Assembly: GCA_963736975.1 (NCBI GenBank)
Contig: CAVTQY010000001.1
Coordinates: 2,666,001 to 2,730,000 of the forward strand
Direction: 5' to 3'
DNA length: 64,000 bases
DNA from: CAVTQY01 sp963736975
Lineage (GTDB): Bacteria > Pseudomonadota > Alphaproteobacteria > Acetobacterales > Acetobacteraceae
Shown: positions 44,487 to 53,385 of the stretch, piece after piece
Layout of the letters: the number at the start of each line of letters is the position of its first letter
Numbering within the stretch: the first letter of the stretch is position 1
The notes under the pieces: generated by a model
Told to the model about the DNA's origin: nothing
Databases searched by the model: none
The model's input: the letters and a program-made list of their open reading frames with translations, nothing else
Position numbers and translations under genes: made by a program

Positions 44487-45380
44487 CGGTCGCGTTCAAT
44501 GCGTCACGGCGGCTCTAGCCAGCCGGGTGAGGTTGGTGAAATCGATCTCGGAGATGGCCGAATAAGCCCTCCGACGCTGAGAACGGCCGAGGTGGAGGAG
44601 TTGGGGCATAGCGGCAGGTCAAAGGCGGCAGGCACTGTCGAGCGCCCGCCTCCCCATCTGCGTTTTCCTCTCTGGCGCCGCCTGTGAGCGCAAGAATTTT
44701 GCATGGCTTGCAAACCCACACAAAATCAACCTTTAGGCGGCGCAGAATCCGGTGCGAATGTCTGCTCAAGGCCGGTAGCGACTGGCAGACTCCTTCAACC
44801 CCGATGTTCGGTCTAGCTCGTGGATCGCCGAAAGCTGCGGTTCCCCTTTCAGCCACGATGGGGACCTCGTCCACCAGCGGCAGGCGTCAGCTTTGGGTCG
44901 ATACCTGCCTCCGCGAAATGTCCGTCTGGCGTCCCGACTGCCCAAAGCCGCCATTCCGCACCTCCAAGATCGAACATTACGTCGCCAGCAACAAAACTCC
45001 GAGCGTGTTGAGAACGGTCCTGAGACAGGGCCGCCCAGGCGATGTCAGCGGCTATCCCGACTGAAGGTTCTATCCCAGCAGTCCCCCGGCATGACTCCTT
45101 GTTCCCGCGCAGCCGCGGATCCTCTGGCTGCCGGACACTATCCGAGCCGCCCGCTGAATCCCGGCGCTCCGAGCGTGCCTTGGCGGCCGTGGCGCCCTCA
45201 AGGCCTCGCGCTGCGTCCGACCCGCAAAGCGCGGGCAGGGACCCTGACCACGCCATGGCCGCCAAGAAAGGCGCGGCGATGCCGTCATACGGCGCAGTCT
45301 CAGCAATCGCTCGTTACGACATCCATCCGATAGTGACACCAACCCTTGAAGTTTAGCATGTCTAACACCACCCTCCCGCC
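44487..45380. other. Long stretch without a credible gene
   Basis: Many overlapping open frames of 60-140 codons occur on both strands, but none has a family motif, a plausible start, or consistent third-position bias. The text is rich in Arg/Ser/Pro in every frame, as expected from GC-rich non-coding or decayed DNA. No tRNA or other structured RNA was recognised. Confidence 0.5.
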
Positions 45381-46133
45381 ATGTCCATTCAGAACCCAGG
45401 CGATCTCGCCCTCCAGCTTCCGGCCACCACTTACCATCAGCTCGTCCAGAGGCTGCGCGGCACGCTGCCTCCGCCGCTCACCGACGACCCCGAGAATCTC
45501 ATCCGCCGCAACCAGGCCCTTATTGCCCGCATCGCGGCGCTCTGTCCCGCCAACCCCGCCGAGGCCGATGTCGCCGCGCTCTACGTCGCTGCCTCCGAGC
45601 AGTGGAAGCATGGCTTCCGCCTCGCGCAGCAGCCCGACATCTCGCCCGAATGGGCAATGAAATGCCGTGCTCAGGCCAACAGCATGATGCGCCAGGAGCA
45701 AAGCGTGCTGCGGCTGCTCTTGCGCATGCAGGCCGCCCGAGAGAAGCGCGAGTCAACCAACGAGAGCTGCGATCGCGCCGCCTGGACCGAGCACTGCGCC
45801 CTCGGCCTCATGGCCGAGGCGCTGGAACCGCACGCACGGCCGTTAGCAGCGCAGCCGCTGCCACCACCGGAGCCACCGCCGGACCGTGAACTAATGGAAG
45901 AACCGCAGCCAGACCTGCTCGCCGGGGCCGAGCAATACGCCATCACCTACCCGGAGCGGGCCGCCCTGATCCGCCGCAACGGAGGCCTGCCCGAAAATGT
46001 CACCTTCGGCCCGCCCGGGAACCATCTGGTCGAAGCGCTCCGCACCGCCGACGGCCCCATTTCACTGCCCTCGACCGCGAATACGCCAACCCGGCCATCT
46101 CACCAGACGACCCGCACTCCCATGTGCCGATAA
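45381..46133 (+). CDS. Conserved hypothetical protein, acetobacterial type
   Basis: A 250-aa soluble protein from ATG 45381. It is helical in the first ~150 residues (LVQRLRGTLPPPLTDDPENL, RNQALIARIAALCPANPAEA, ALYVAASEQWKHGFRLAQQP), with a proline-rich linker and a C-terminal YAITYPERAALIRRNGGLP followed by FGPPG. I have a general memory of similar unnamed proteins in Acetobacteraceae but no function. There is no signal peptide. It may be expressed alone, being flanked by non-coding DNA and a convergent gene. Confidence 0.6.
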   Translation: MSIQNPGDLALQLPATTYHQLVQRLRGTLPPPLTDDPENLIRRNQALIARIAALCPANPAEADVAALYVAASEQWKHGFRLAQQPDISPEWAMKCRAQANSMMRQEQSVLRLLLRMQAAREKRESTNESCDRAAWTEHCALGLMAEALEPHARPLAAQPLPPPEPPPDRELMEEPQPDLLAGAEQYAITYPERAALIRRNGGLPENVTFGPPGNHLVEALRTADGPISLPSTANTPTRPSHQTTRTPMCR

Positions 46134-46207
46134 ACGAGATGCCGATGAGACCGCCCCTGCGGACCGCCGCTTAAGCGGGCCAAGCGTGACCCCAAACGTC
46201 AGAAACC

Positions 46208-46771
46208 CTACCGCGCCGCGAACAGCCCGTTGGGATTAATCCCCAAAGCCGCCACCGTCGCCGGATTGAGCTGCCCGTTCGGCTGCAGGCCGCGGCCCTG
46301 CTGGAAAGCTGAGATCCCGGACTGCGTCTCCGCGCCCCACACGCCGTCAATGGCACCGTGGTAGAAGCCGAGCTGGCGCAACCGCAACTGCACCTCCTGC
46401 ACGCCGCGCGGGGTCGGTGTCGCCATCGCAACCGGCGGCACGGGCTGCGGCACGGCAGCCACCGACGTCGTGCCCAGCACTTGGTCCGCCGTCAGGCCGA
46501 GTGAGGTCAGCGTCGATTGATTGAGCTGCCCGTTCGGCTGTAAACCATGCGTCTGCTGGAACTGCTGCAACGCAGCAACGCTGTCCGGGCCCCATTGGCC
46601 GTCGATCCGGCCGCCATAGACGCCCTCCTGCCGCATGCGCTGCTGCACCATGGCGACCGCGTTCTGGTTCAGCGGTTGCGCATAGACCAGCGGCACCGTC
46701 TGTGCGCCGGCCATCGGCGCGGCCGTCAGACCCACCACGAGCGCACCGGCCAGAACACCGAGTTTCCGCAT
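46208..46771 (-). CDS. Secreted protein with two peptidoglycan-binding (PG_binding_1) domains
   Basis: A 187-aa protein. ATG 46771 follows GAAGGAGGG; a GTG one codon upstream is less likely. A signal peptide (LGVLAGALVVGLTAAPMAGA) ends before QTVP. Two PG_binding_1-type repeats follow: VQQRMRQEGVYGGRIDGQWG with VAALQQFQQTHGLQPNGQLN, and VQLRLRQLGFYHGAIDGVWG with ISAFQQGRGLQPNGQLN. There is no catalytic domain, so it probably anchors to the cell wall or modulates wall enzymes. Confidence 0.9.
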   Translation of the reverse strand: MRKLGVLAGALVVGLTAAPMAGAQTVPLVYAQPLNQNAVAMVQQRMRQEGVYGGRIDGQWGPDSVAALQQFQQTHGLQPNGQLNQSTLTSLGLTADQVLGTTSVAAVPQPVPPVAMATPTPRGVQEVQLRLRQLGFYHGAIDGVWGAETQSGISAFQQGRGLQPNGQLNPATVAALGINPNGLFAAR

Positions 46772-46826
46772 CACGACCCTCCTTCACTGACAGGTGGGAA
46801 CGCGAAACGGTGCGATCAGGTTGCGG

Positions 46827-47384
46827 TTATGATGCTTGGGCGCTGGCGAACAGACGCTCGATCGGGTCCCAGACGAAGGCGGTCTGCACGACGCCGCGGC
46901 CGCCGACACGGATCACCTGCTCGGCCGCCGGCCGCCCGCCGAGGCGTTCGTAAAACCACCGGCTGGGGTTGTCACGCAGCACCCAGAGATAGGCCGACCG
47001 GCAGCCGCGTTCGCATAGGAACGCGGCCGAAGCGCGCATGAGCCGCCGGCCGACACCGCGGTCCCGCCAATCATCCAGCACATACAGCGTCTCGATTTCA
47101 CCATCCGCCAGGTGCAAGGCCGGGGCGCGCGCTCGCCCGGCGGTGGCGAAACCGATGACGCGCGGTCCCGAACCTGGGGGCACATCGACACCGGATGCGG
47201 TCGCGACATGCACGCCGACGCCGCCGCGGATCGCACTGTCATAATGGGCTGCCTGGCGCGGCACCGAGAGGCGCGCCAGGAAGCTGTCGGGCAGGATGCC
47301 GGGATAGGCGGACCGCCAGGCCGCGACGTGGACCGAGCCGATCGCCACCGCGTCGGCAGTGCGCGCACGCCGTATCCCGATCAC
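46827..47384 (-). CDS. GNAT-family N-acetyltransferase
   Basis: A 185-aa protein starting at GTG 47384, which overlaps the rsmB stop (GTGA). Acetyl-CoA-binding motif A is LYVLDDWRDRGVGRRLMRAS, with the R/Q-x-x-G-x-G/A loop as RDRGVG. VHVAAWRSAYPGILPDSFLA near the start is common in GNATs that act on small molecules or protein termini. The substrate is unknown. It is the last gene of the guaB-HAD-rsmB operon. Confidence 0.88.
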   Translation of the reverse strand: MIGIRRARTADAVAIGSVHVAAWRSAYPGILPDSFLARLSVPRQAAHYDSAIRGGVGVHVATASGVDVPPGSGPRVIGFATAGRARAPALHLADGEIETLYVLDDWRDRGVGRRLMRASAAFLCERGCRSAYLWVLRDNPSRWFYERLGGRPAAEQVIRVGGRGVVQTAFVWDPIERLFASAQAS

Positions 47385-48637
47385 GCGCGCCGCTCCAGCA
47401 CGGCGGCGAAGAACCCGTCGGTGCCGTCCCTCGCCGGTGTCAAAGTCATGAAATCGCCCCTGGAACAGGGGCGGACAGCGAATGCCGGATGACCGGCGAG
47501 GAAGCCCGACACCTGCGCCTCGTTTTCCTCGAACAGCAACGAGCACGTAGCGTAGATCAGTCTGCCGCCGATGCGAACCAGTCTTGCGGCGGTTTCCAGC
47601 AGGGCCGCCTGTTTCGGCACAAGCTGGGCCAGATCCGCCTCAATGAGCCGGCGCCGGGCGTCCGGGTTGCGCCGCCAGGTGCCGGTGCCGGTACAGGGCG
47701 CGTCCACCAGGACACGGTCGAAGCTGCCGGCGCGGCGCTTCAGAACCTTGTCTCCCGGCGCGAGCAAGTGCCGCTCCACATTGTGCACGCCGGCGCGGCG
47801 CAGCCGGCGCACGGCCGACTCCAGCCGCGGCGCGGAAACGTCGCAGGCCAGGATATGGCCGCGGTTTTCCATCATCATGGCCATAACGAGGGTCTTGCCG
47901 CCCGCGCCGGCGCACAGATCGGCAACACGCATCCCCGGGCGCGCATCCGCGAGCAAGGCGACGACTTGGCTGCCCTCGTCCTGGATCTCCACCGATCCGG
48001 CACGGAAAGCAGCCCCCGTGGTGACCGGACGGCGGCCGGCGACACGCAGCCCCCAGGGGGAGAGCGGGGTTGGCTGGGCCTCGATCCCTTCGGCGGCCAA
48101 TGCGGTCCGGGCCTCCTCGCGGGTGGTCTTCAGGAGATTGACGCGGAGATCGAGCGGCGCCGGCTCGATCAAAGCTGCCAATTCCCTCGCCAGTGCCGGG
48201 CCGAAGCCTTCGGCGAGCCGGGGCAGCAGCCAATCCGGGATTTCGTAACGGACGGCGTCCGGCATGGCCAGATGCTCGAGTGTATGGCCGGCCAATGGCT
48301 GGATTCGCGTCCGTTCCTCGCCAGACAATGCCGCGGGGGCGAACCGGCCGCCGGAAAATGCCTGGTCCAGCGCGGCAAAGCTACCGCCATGCAGCAGCAG
48401 CGAGGCGGCGACCAGCAGCCGCGGCGTCGGTTCGGCCCCCTGGGCAAGCCACCAGGACAGCCGGCGCCATTCGCGCAGAACACCCCAGGCGCGGTCGGCG
48501 ATCACCCGGCGGTCGTTGCTGCCGATGAAGCGGCGCGCACGGAAGAACTCGTTGGCGACCGCATCTGCGGGCCGAGGATCGGCCTCGATCGCTATCAACA
48601 GATCGATGGCGGCAGCCAGGCGGGCGGCAGGAGTCAG
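47381..48637 (-). CDS. rsmB: 16S rRNA m5C967 methyltransferase RsmB
   Basis: About 418 residues. The N-terminal NusB-like region has VANEFFRARRFIGSNDRRVI; the SAM domain has VADLCAGAGGKTLVMAMMM (motif I). The two catalytic cysteines are present in VDAPCTGTGTWRRNPD (motif IV) and YATCSLLFEENEAQV (motif VI). It methylates C967 of 16S rRNA. No ATG, GTG or TTG precedes the conserved start LTPAARLAAAI in a sensible place; the best candidate is CTG 48637, which overlaps the HAD stop as CTGA, exactly like the coupled starts elsewhere in this operon. A longer reading from ATG 48772 would run through the HAD gene and is unlikely. Confidence 0.9.
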   Translation of the reverse strand: MTPAARLAAAIDLLIAIEADPRPADAVANEFFRARRFIGSNDRRVIADRAWGVLREWRRLSWWLAQGAEPTPRLLVAASLLLHGGSFAALDQAFSGGRFAPAALSGEERTRIQPLAGHTLEHLAMPDAVRYEIPDWLLPRLAEGFGPALARELAALIEPAPLDLRVNLLKTTREEARTALAAEGIEAQPTPLSPWGLRVAGRRPVTTGAAFRAGSVEIQDEGSQVVALLADARPGMRVADLCAGAGGKTLVMAMMMENRGHILACDVSAPRLESAVRRLRRAGVHNVERHLLAPGDKVLKRRAGSFDRVLVDAPCTGTGTWRRNPDARRRLIEADLAQLVPKQAALLETAARLVRIGGRLIYATCSLLFEENEAQVSGFLAGHPAFAVRPCSRGDFMTLTPARDGTDGFFAAVLERRA

Positions 48638-49305
48638 GTGAGTGCGCGCTCCAGCCCGGCCAGGTCGGCGAGTTCCGAGACGGTGCCGCGCAGCCCATAT
48701 TCGTCGGGCAGCCCGGTGCGATTCACCCGGAATACCCGAAACCCGGCTTCGCCGGCGCCGAACGCGTCCCACGGGTTGGACGAGACGAACGCCATCTCCG
48801 CTGGCGGCACGCCGAACCGGCTGGCCGACAGTTGGTAAACCCTCGGATCGGGCTTATAGGCCTGCACCGCATCTACGCTGAGGACGGCATCCAGAAGGGC
48901 GGTAATGCCGGCGGCCTTGACGGCCTCGGCCAGCATGGTCGGCTCGCCATTGGAGAGGATCGCCCGGCGGATGCCCCGCGCCTGCAAGCCGCGCAACACC
49001 GCCGGCACTTCGGGGTAGGGATCAAGGCACCGGTAGGCGCCCAGGATGTCAGCCAGCAACGCTTGATCGTTGATGCCGTGGCGCACCGCCACATAGGCCA
49101 GCGACTCCTGTGCCAGAGCCCAGAAATCGCGATAGCGGCCGGCCAGCGAGCGCACCCACGTGTATTCGATATGCTTGGTCCGCCATTCCTGGCTGATGCG
49201 CTGCCACTCCGGGCCGAGCCGCCCGGCGTGCCGGCGCATCGCCGCGTCCACGTCCAGCAGCGTGCCATAGGCATCGAAAATGACCGCGCTGACCATGGCA
49301 CTCAA
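48634..49305 (-). CDS. Haloacid dehalogenase, type II
   Basis: A 223-aa HAD protein. The nucleophile motif is VIFDAYGTLLDVDAAM; the second motif RAILSNGEPTML, and the third YKPDPRVYQLSASRFGVPPA with VSSNPWDAFGAGEAGFRVFR. F-D-A-Y-G-T-L and SSNxWD are the hallmarks of L-2-haloacid dehalogenases, which hydrolyse 2-haloacids to 2-hydroxyacids. It lies between guaB and rsmB with 4-bp overlaps on both sides, so in this organism it is cotranscribed with housekeeping genes; its natural substrate may differ. Confidence 0.9.
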   Translation of the reverse strand: MSAMVSAVIFDAYGTLLDVDAAMRRHAGRLGPEWQRISQEWRTKHIEYTWVRSLAGRYRDFWALAQESLAYVAVRHGINDQALLADILGAYRCLDPYPEVPAVLRGLQARGIRRAILSNGEPTMLAEAVKAAGITALLDAVLSVDAVQAYKPDPRVYQLSASRFGVPPAEMAFVSSNPWDAFGAGEAGFRVFRVNRTGLPDEYGLRGTVSELADLAGLERALT

Positions 49306-50798
49306 TCCTGCCGGTAATTCGGCGCTTCCCGGGTGATCGCCACGTCATGCACATGGCTTTCCCGCAGCCCCGCCCCGGTAACCCTGCGGAACCGCGCCTG
49401 CGACTGCAATTCCGCGATGGTGCGGGCGCCGGTATAGCCCATGCCGGCGCGCAGCCCCCCGACAAGCTGGTGCACCACCTGCGCGACCGGCCCCTTGTAG
49501 CCGACCCGGCCCTCCACCCCCTCCGGCACCAGCTTCAACTGGTCCTTGATGTCCTGCTGGAAGTAGCGGTCGGCCGAGCCGCGCGCCATCGCGCCGAGGC
49601 TGCCCATACCGCGATAGGACTTGTACGACCGCCCCTGGTACAGAAATACCTCGCCCGGAGCCTCGTCGGTGCCGGCCAGCAGCGAACCCACCATCACGGC
49701 ATCCGCGCCGGCGGCGATCGCCTTTACGATGTCGCCTGAGACCCGCATGCCGCCATCGGCGATTGCCGGCACGCCGCGCTCGCGGCAGGCGGCGGCGCAT
49801 TCCAACACGGCGGTGAACTGCGGCACGCCGACGCCGGCGACCACGCGGGTTGTGCAGATGCTGCCCGGGCCGATGCCGATCTTCACCGAGTCCGCGCCCG
49901 CCTCGATCAGGGCAACTGCCCCTTCCGGCGTGGCGATATTCCCGGCTACGACCTGGATCGCGTTGGAGAAGCTCTTGATCGCTTCCACCGCCTGCAGCAC
50001 GCCCTGCGAGTGGCCGTGCGCGGTATCGACCACGATCACGTCCACCTCCGCCGCGATTAACGCCCGCGCCCGATTCGCGCCGGCGGCGCCGACGCCAGTG
50101 GCGGCGGCGACGCGCAGCCGGCCCAGCTCGTCCTTGTTCGCGAGCGGATGTGCCTGCGCCTTGTCCATGTCCTTCACGGTTATCAGCCCGATGCACCGAT
50201 AGGCTTCATCCACCACCAGCAGCTTCTCGATGCGGTGCCGGTGCAGCAGGCGCCTTGCTTCCTCCGCACCCACGTCGCCGCTGACGGTAATAAGGTTTTC
50301 CCGGGTCATCAGCTCATAGACGCGCAGCCCGGGATCGGTGGCGAAGCGCACGTCGCGATGCGTCAGGATGCCGACCAACCGTCCAGTGTCCCGCTCCACC
50401 ACGGGGATGCCGCTGATCTTGTAGGTGGCCATCAAGGCGCGGGCGTCAGCCAGGGTCTGGTCGGGATGGATGGTCACCGGGTTCACCACCATCCCCAATT
50501 CAAACTTCTTGACCTGGTGGACCTGCGCCGCCTGCGCTTCCGCGTCCATATTCTTGTGGATCACGCCTATGCCGCCCAGCTGCGCCATGGCGATCGCCAT
50601 CTCGCTTTCGGTGACGGTATCCATGGCCGCCGAGATCAGCGGCACGTTCAGGCGGATATCGCGGGTGAAGCGCGTTCGCGTATCGGTTTCGGTGGGCAGG
50701 ACCTGGGAGTAGCCGGGCACGACCAGGACGTCATCGAAAGCGAGCGCCTCGTCGATGCGGGGCGGGGCGGGTGGATCGGGCCTTGTATCGAATGCCAT
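49302..50798 (-). CDS. guaB: IMP dehydrogenase GuaB
   Basis: A 498-aa enzyme of normal length, from ATG 50798 (MAFDTRPDPPAPPRIDEALA). The barrel starts ALAFDDVLVVPGYSQVLP with LISAAMDTVTESEMAIAMAQ; two CBS domains lie between about residues 100 and 220 (ISGIPVVERDTGRLVGIL, IEKLLVVDEAYRCIGLIT). The catalytic loop is GPGSICTTRVVAGVG with its Cys intact, and GVEGRVGYKG lies in the flap region. It converts IMP to XMP, the first committed step of GMP synthesis. First gene of the operon guaB - HAD - rsmB - GNAT. Confidence 0.98.
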   Translation of the reverse strand: MAFDTRPDPPAPPRIDEALAFDDVLVVPGYSQVLPTETDTRTRFTRDIRLNVPLISAAMDTVTESEMAIAMAQLGGIGVIHKNMDAEAQAAQVHQVKKFELGMVVNPVTIHPDQTLADARALMATYKISGIPVVERDTGRLVGILTHRDVRFATDPGLRVYELMTRENLITVSGDVGAEEARRLLHRHRIEKLLVVDEAYRCIGLITVKDMDKAQAHPLANKDELGRLRVAAATGVGAAGANRARALIAAEVDVIVVDTAHGHSQGVLQAVEAIKSFSNAIQVVAGNIATPEGAVALIEAGADSVKIGIGPGSICTTRVVAGVGVPQFTAVLECAAACRERGVPAIADGGMRVSGDIVKAIAAGADAVMVGSLLAGTDEAPGEVFLYQGRSYKSYRGMGSLGAMARGSADRYFQQDIKDQLKLVPEGVEGRVGYKGPVAQVVHQLVGGLRAGMGYTGARTIAELQSQARFRRVTGAGLRESHVHDVAITREAPNYRQD

Positions 50799-50898
50799 GG
50801 TTCCGAAAGCCTTTGCGAACCTTGGCGGCTCCTCATAGGCGTGTGACCGGAGCCGTGCAAGCTGCGAGAACGACCTGACGTTGCCGTGGAGTGAAGCT

Positions 50899-51507
50899 TT
50901 GCCCGCGCCGGCTGCCGCTGCCCTGACCCTACTGCCCCCCACGATGGACCGCCTGCCGGCCTATGCCGCCGCGTTGGAAGCCGGCTGGTCACCGAACACC
51001 TCGCGCGATGTCAGCGGCGAGCAGCTTACCGCCATTCGTGCCGATCCCGAGGCGTTTCTGCGCGATCTCAATCGGCATGAAGGCGGCGGGACGATCGTTC
51101 TGCCGGGCGGCAAGGAGGTAACCCGCCTGCCCGGCCGCGTCTTGTGGATGTGGGACGGCGATTTCTGCGGCTCGATCAACCTGCGCTTGGTGCCCGGCAC
51201 GGAGGACCTGCCGCCGCATGTCTCCGGCCATATCGGGTATGCCGTCGTGCCGTGGAAACGGCGGCGTGGGTATGCGACGCGGGCGCTCGCGTTGATGCTG
51301 CCGGTCGCGGCGGAGGTAGGGCTCGCTCGAGTGCTGGTTACCTGCGATGACGACAACGAGTTTTCACGCCGGGTGATCGAAGCCAATGGCGGCGAATTCG
51401 TCGGTACGACACCACACGCGGATGAGGCGAGCAAACGCAAGCTGCTGTTCTGGATCGGCATCCGGGAGAAGCTGCCGACCGTACCCGTAGCATGCGCAAA
51501 CCCATGA
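50899..51507 (+). CDS. GNAT-family N-acetyltransferase
   Basis: About 202 residues. The start is uncertain: TTG 50899 has GGAG eight bases upstream, while ATG 50944 (MDRLPAYAAALEAGW) would also keep the domain. GNAT features: HIGYAVVPWKRRRGYATRAL with the motif A loop R-R-R-G-Y-A, and VLVTCDDDNEFSRRVIEANG. This resembles predicted acetyltransferases of the RimJ/RimL-like branch. It is divergent from guaB. The last 16 bp overlap the Uma2 gene. Confidence 0.82.
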   Translation: MPAPAAAALTLLPPTMDRLPAYAAALEAGWSPNTSRDVSGEQLTAIRADPEAFLRDLNRHEGGGTIVLPGGKEVTRLPGRVLWMWDGDFCGSINLRLVPGTEDLPPHVSGHIGYAVVPWKRRRGYATRALALMLPVAAEVGLARVLVTCDDDNEFSRRVIEANGGEFVGTTPHADEASKRKLLFWIGIREKLPTVPVACANP

Positions 51508-51841
51508 CGCTCCAGCAATTCCTGGCCTGGGAAGAACGGCAGGAGTTTCGTTATGAGTTCGATGGATTTCAGCCGGTGGCGATGCCCGGCGGCACTGCCG
51601 CACATTCGGCCATCCAGCGAAACCTTCTTTTCGTGCTGACGGCGCGACTACGTGGAAAGCCCTGCCAACCGTGCGGCAGCGATCTGAAGGTCGAGGTCGT
51701 CCGCCGGAACCGCTACCCGGATGCTTTCGTCATCTGCAAACCAGTGGCGCCGGGTGACACGGTCGTTGCCGGCCCGACGATCATTTTCGAAATCCTAAGC
51801 GAGGGCACGACGGATACCGATCTCGTAGTCAAAAACCGGGC
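51492..51841 (+). pseudogene. Uma2 nuclease-like gene, N-terminal half cut by an IS1182 copy
   Basis: ATG 51492 starts a Uma2 (DUF820) protein: LQQFLAWEERQEFRYEFDGF, HSAIQRNLLFVLTARLRGKP, CGSDLKVEVVRRNRYPDAFV, GPTIIFEILSEGTTDTDLVV and KNR, all normal for the family, including the D-x-n-E/E-x-L type catalytic residues. It is cut at 51841 by the AGACCGTGTG end of an IS1182-type copy. The expected continuation, EYRATASVQRYVML, exists on the minus strand at 41.5 kb beside the other copy. Confidence 0.88.
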
Positions 51842-52563
51842 AGACCGTGTGAAAAGCGCTCTGCCAAGGGGAACTTGGCACCAATCCGGCCGGCCAATCG
51901 CGCGAGCCGCTTTCACCGCTGCCATCAGTTCATCGAAGGCGCTGAGGTTCAGCACCCGCCGGATGTTGTAGGCGAGTGCAGTCAGGCTGAACTCGGCTCG
52001 AACTTTTTCCAGACCGCGCATCAGGAATGCCCCCTGATACATCCACTGCTTGATCGTACCGAACGGGTGCTCAACCGACGCGCGGCGTTGGTGCAGGATG
52101 TCAGGGCGCTGCACCAACCGAGCGGACATCCGGTCGAGCACGGCCTCGTTCTCCAACCGCGACACCGAGCGGAATTGGTTGCCCGTGCATCGCGAGCGCA
52201 GCGGACAGACAGGACAGGCGGCGCCGTTGGCGTAGTTGATCTTCTTCAGCCCGCGCATGAGCGACGACGTATAGGGCTGAAGACGCTGCCCGGCAGGACA
52301 GATAATACTGTCCGTCTCGGCATCGTATTTGAACTCGTCCTTGCGGAACAGATCCGCCTTGACCGAGCGACCGCGCTGCGGGCGCGGCACATAAGGCACC
52401 ATCTCGGCCTTCTCGCAGGCCTCGATATCCTCGATCTTGAAGTAGCCCCGGTCCGCAACGACCTCGATCGTCTCGACACCAAGTATCTCCTTCGCTGGTT
52501 CGGCGGTCTCGGTCAGCAGGCCCATATCGACCACCTGGTTGGTGACCTGCTGCTCGACGATCA
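51842..52563 (-). mobile_element. Truncated IS1182-family copy
   Basis: It starts with the same AGACCGTGTGAAAA end as the copy at 41550 and shows high identity with it, but lacks an internal segment of about 88 bp after GGCCAATCGCGCG and ends abruptly at about 52563, where the first copy continues. Only the C-terminal ~210 codons of the transposase remain (VDMGLLTETAEPAKEILGVE to LSAFDELMAAVKAA). Base differences from copy 1 are scattered, so the two are not recent twins. Confidence 0.85.
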
Positions 52564-52674
52564 GGCCACCATGCGCAGAGCCGACATCGGCGCAACGAAC
52601 CCTGCACGATTGCTTACGATCCAGCGACGAATATGTCAGCCCTTATACCAGTTGGCGAAAAGATTGACACACTG

Positions 52675-53364
52675 CTACGCTCGCAATGACACGGTCTCTT
52701 GAGTCGAGCTATTGGCCGCTTGGTATTTCGGGCGCCAGGACCCCGGGTTCAGGAAACGGATCGCTCCTTTTGCGTCGCGCTGGGAGGCGGCAAAGATTGC
52801 CTTGCCGATCAGCGAAGGTTCGCGCGCCCTGCAGCGCCCGAGGACGCTGGCCCGCGTCGCCTGAATCGCCTTGTCGTTCGCGGCGGCTGTCGCGGCGAGT
52901 TCCGCGAGGTGCGCGGCCAGCCGGGTCCGGCCGTCTTCGGCCAGGATCGCGGGGCGCTGCGCCAGCTTGCCCGCGCCGCCCGCCAGCGAAGCCAGTTCGG
53001 CGGCCAACTCGACCGCGGGCGCGGACACCGCGTGCAGGATCTCGTCCAGCGAACGGCCCTGGTTCATCAGCGAGAGCGTCTTAGTAGAACGCCTGCATCC
53101 GGCGCAGGGCGGCCCAATCCGGCATGTAGCGCTGGAGCGGTCGCGCAACCATACGAAGGTGGCGTCGTCCGTCTCACCCCGGCCATGCAACAGCTCGATC
53201 CGGTCGCCGCCGATCGTCAGGGACAGCGTATCGTCGTAGACCTCGTCGGGACGCGCCGTCGCCACAAGAGCCCTGTCACTACACCGGCGTGCCTCTTCGA
53301 CCGCAACGTCCTCCTCACGTGTCCTCTCCCCGACCCGTCGAGCAGCCGCATACGAGTGTATCAA
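52675..53364 (-). pseudogene. MBL-fold metallohydrolase / alkyl-sulfatase-like gene with internal deletions
   Basis: A continuous 229-codon frame is a collapsed gene. It carries DDTLSLTIGGDRIELLHGRG and ETDDATFVWLRDR from the beta-lactamase-like domain, then jumps to LSLMNQGRSLDEILHAV and then to ELAAELASLAGGAGKLAQRP, AAHLAELAATAAANDKAIQA and ATRASVLGRCRAREPSLIGK, which belong to the C-terminal dimerisation part of alkyl-sulfatase-type MBL proteins. Segments of roughly 50-100 residues are missing between these blocks, including HxHxDH-type zinc ligands. It cannot form an active enzyme. It lies between the truncated IS and a lipoprotein gene. Confidence 0.7.
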
Positions 53365-53385
53365 GGAACGATTAACTCCGCGTTG

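Noticed and set aside
44487..45380. Several open frames of 60-140 codons on both strands
   Set aside because: All frames look equally random for GC-rich DNA; no start signal or family signature.
41324..51841. One Uma2 gene split by a simple inversion between two IS copies
   Set aside because: The IS copies are in the same orientation and both gene halves touch the same IS end, which a single inversion cannot produce.
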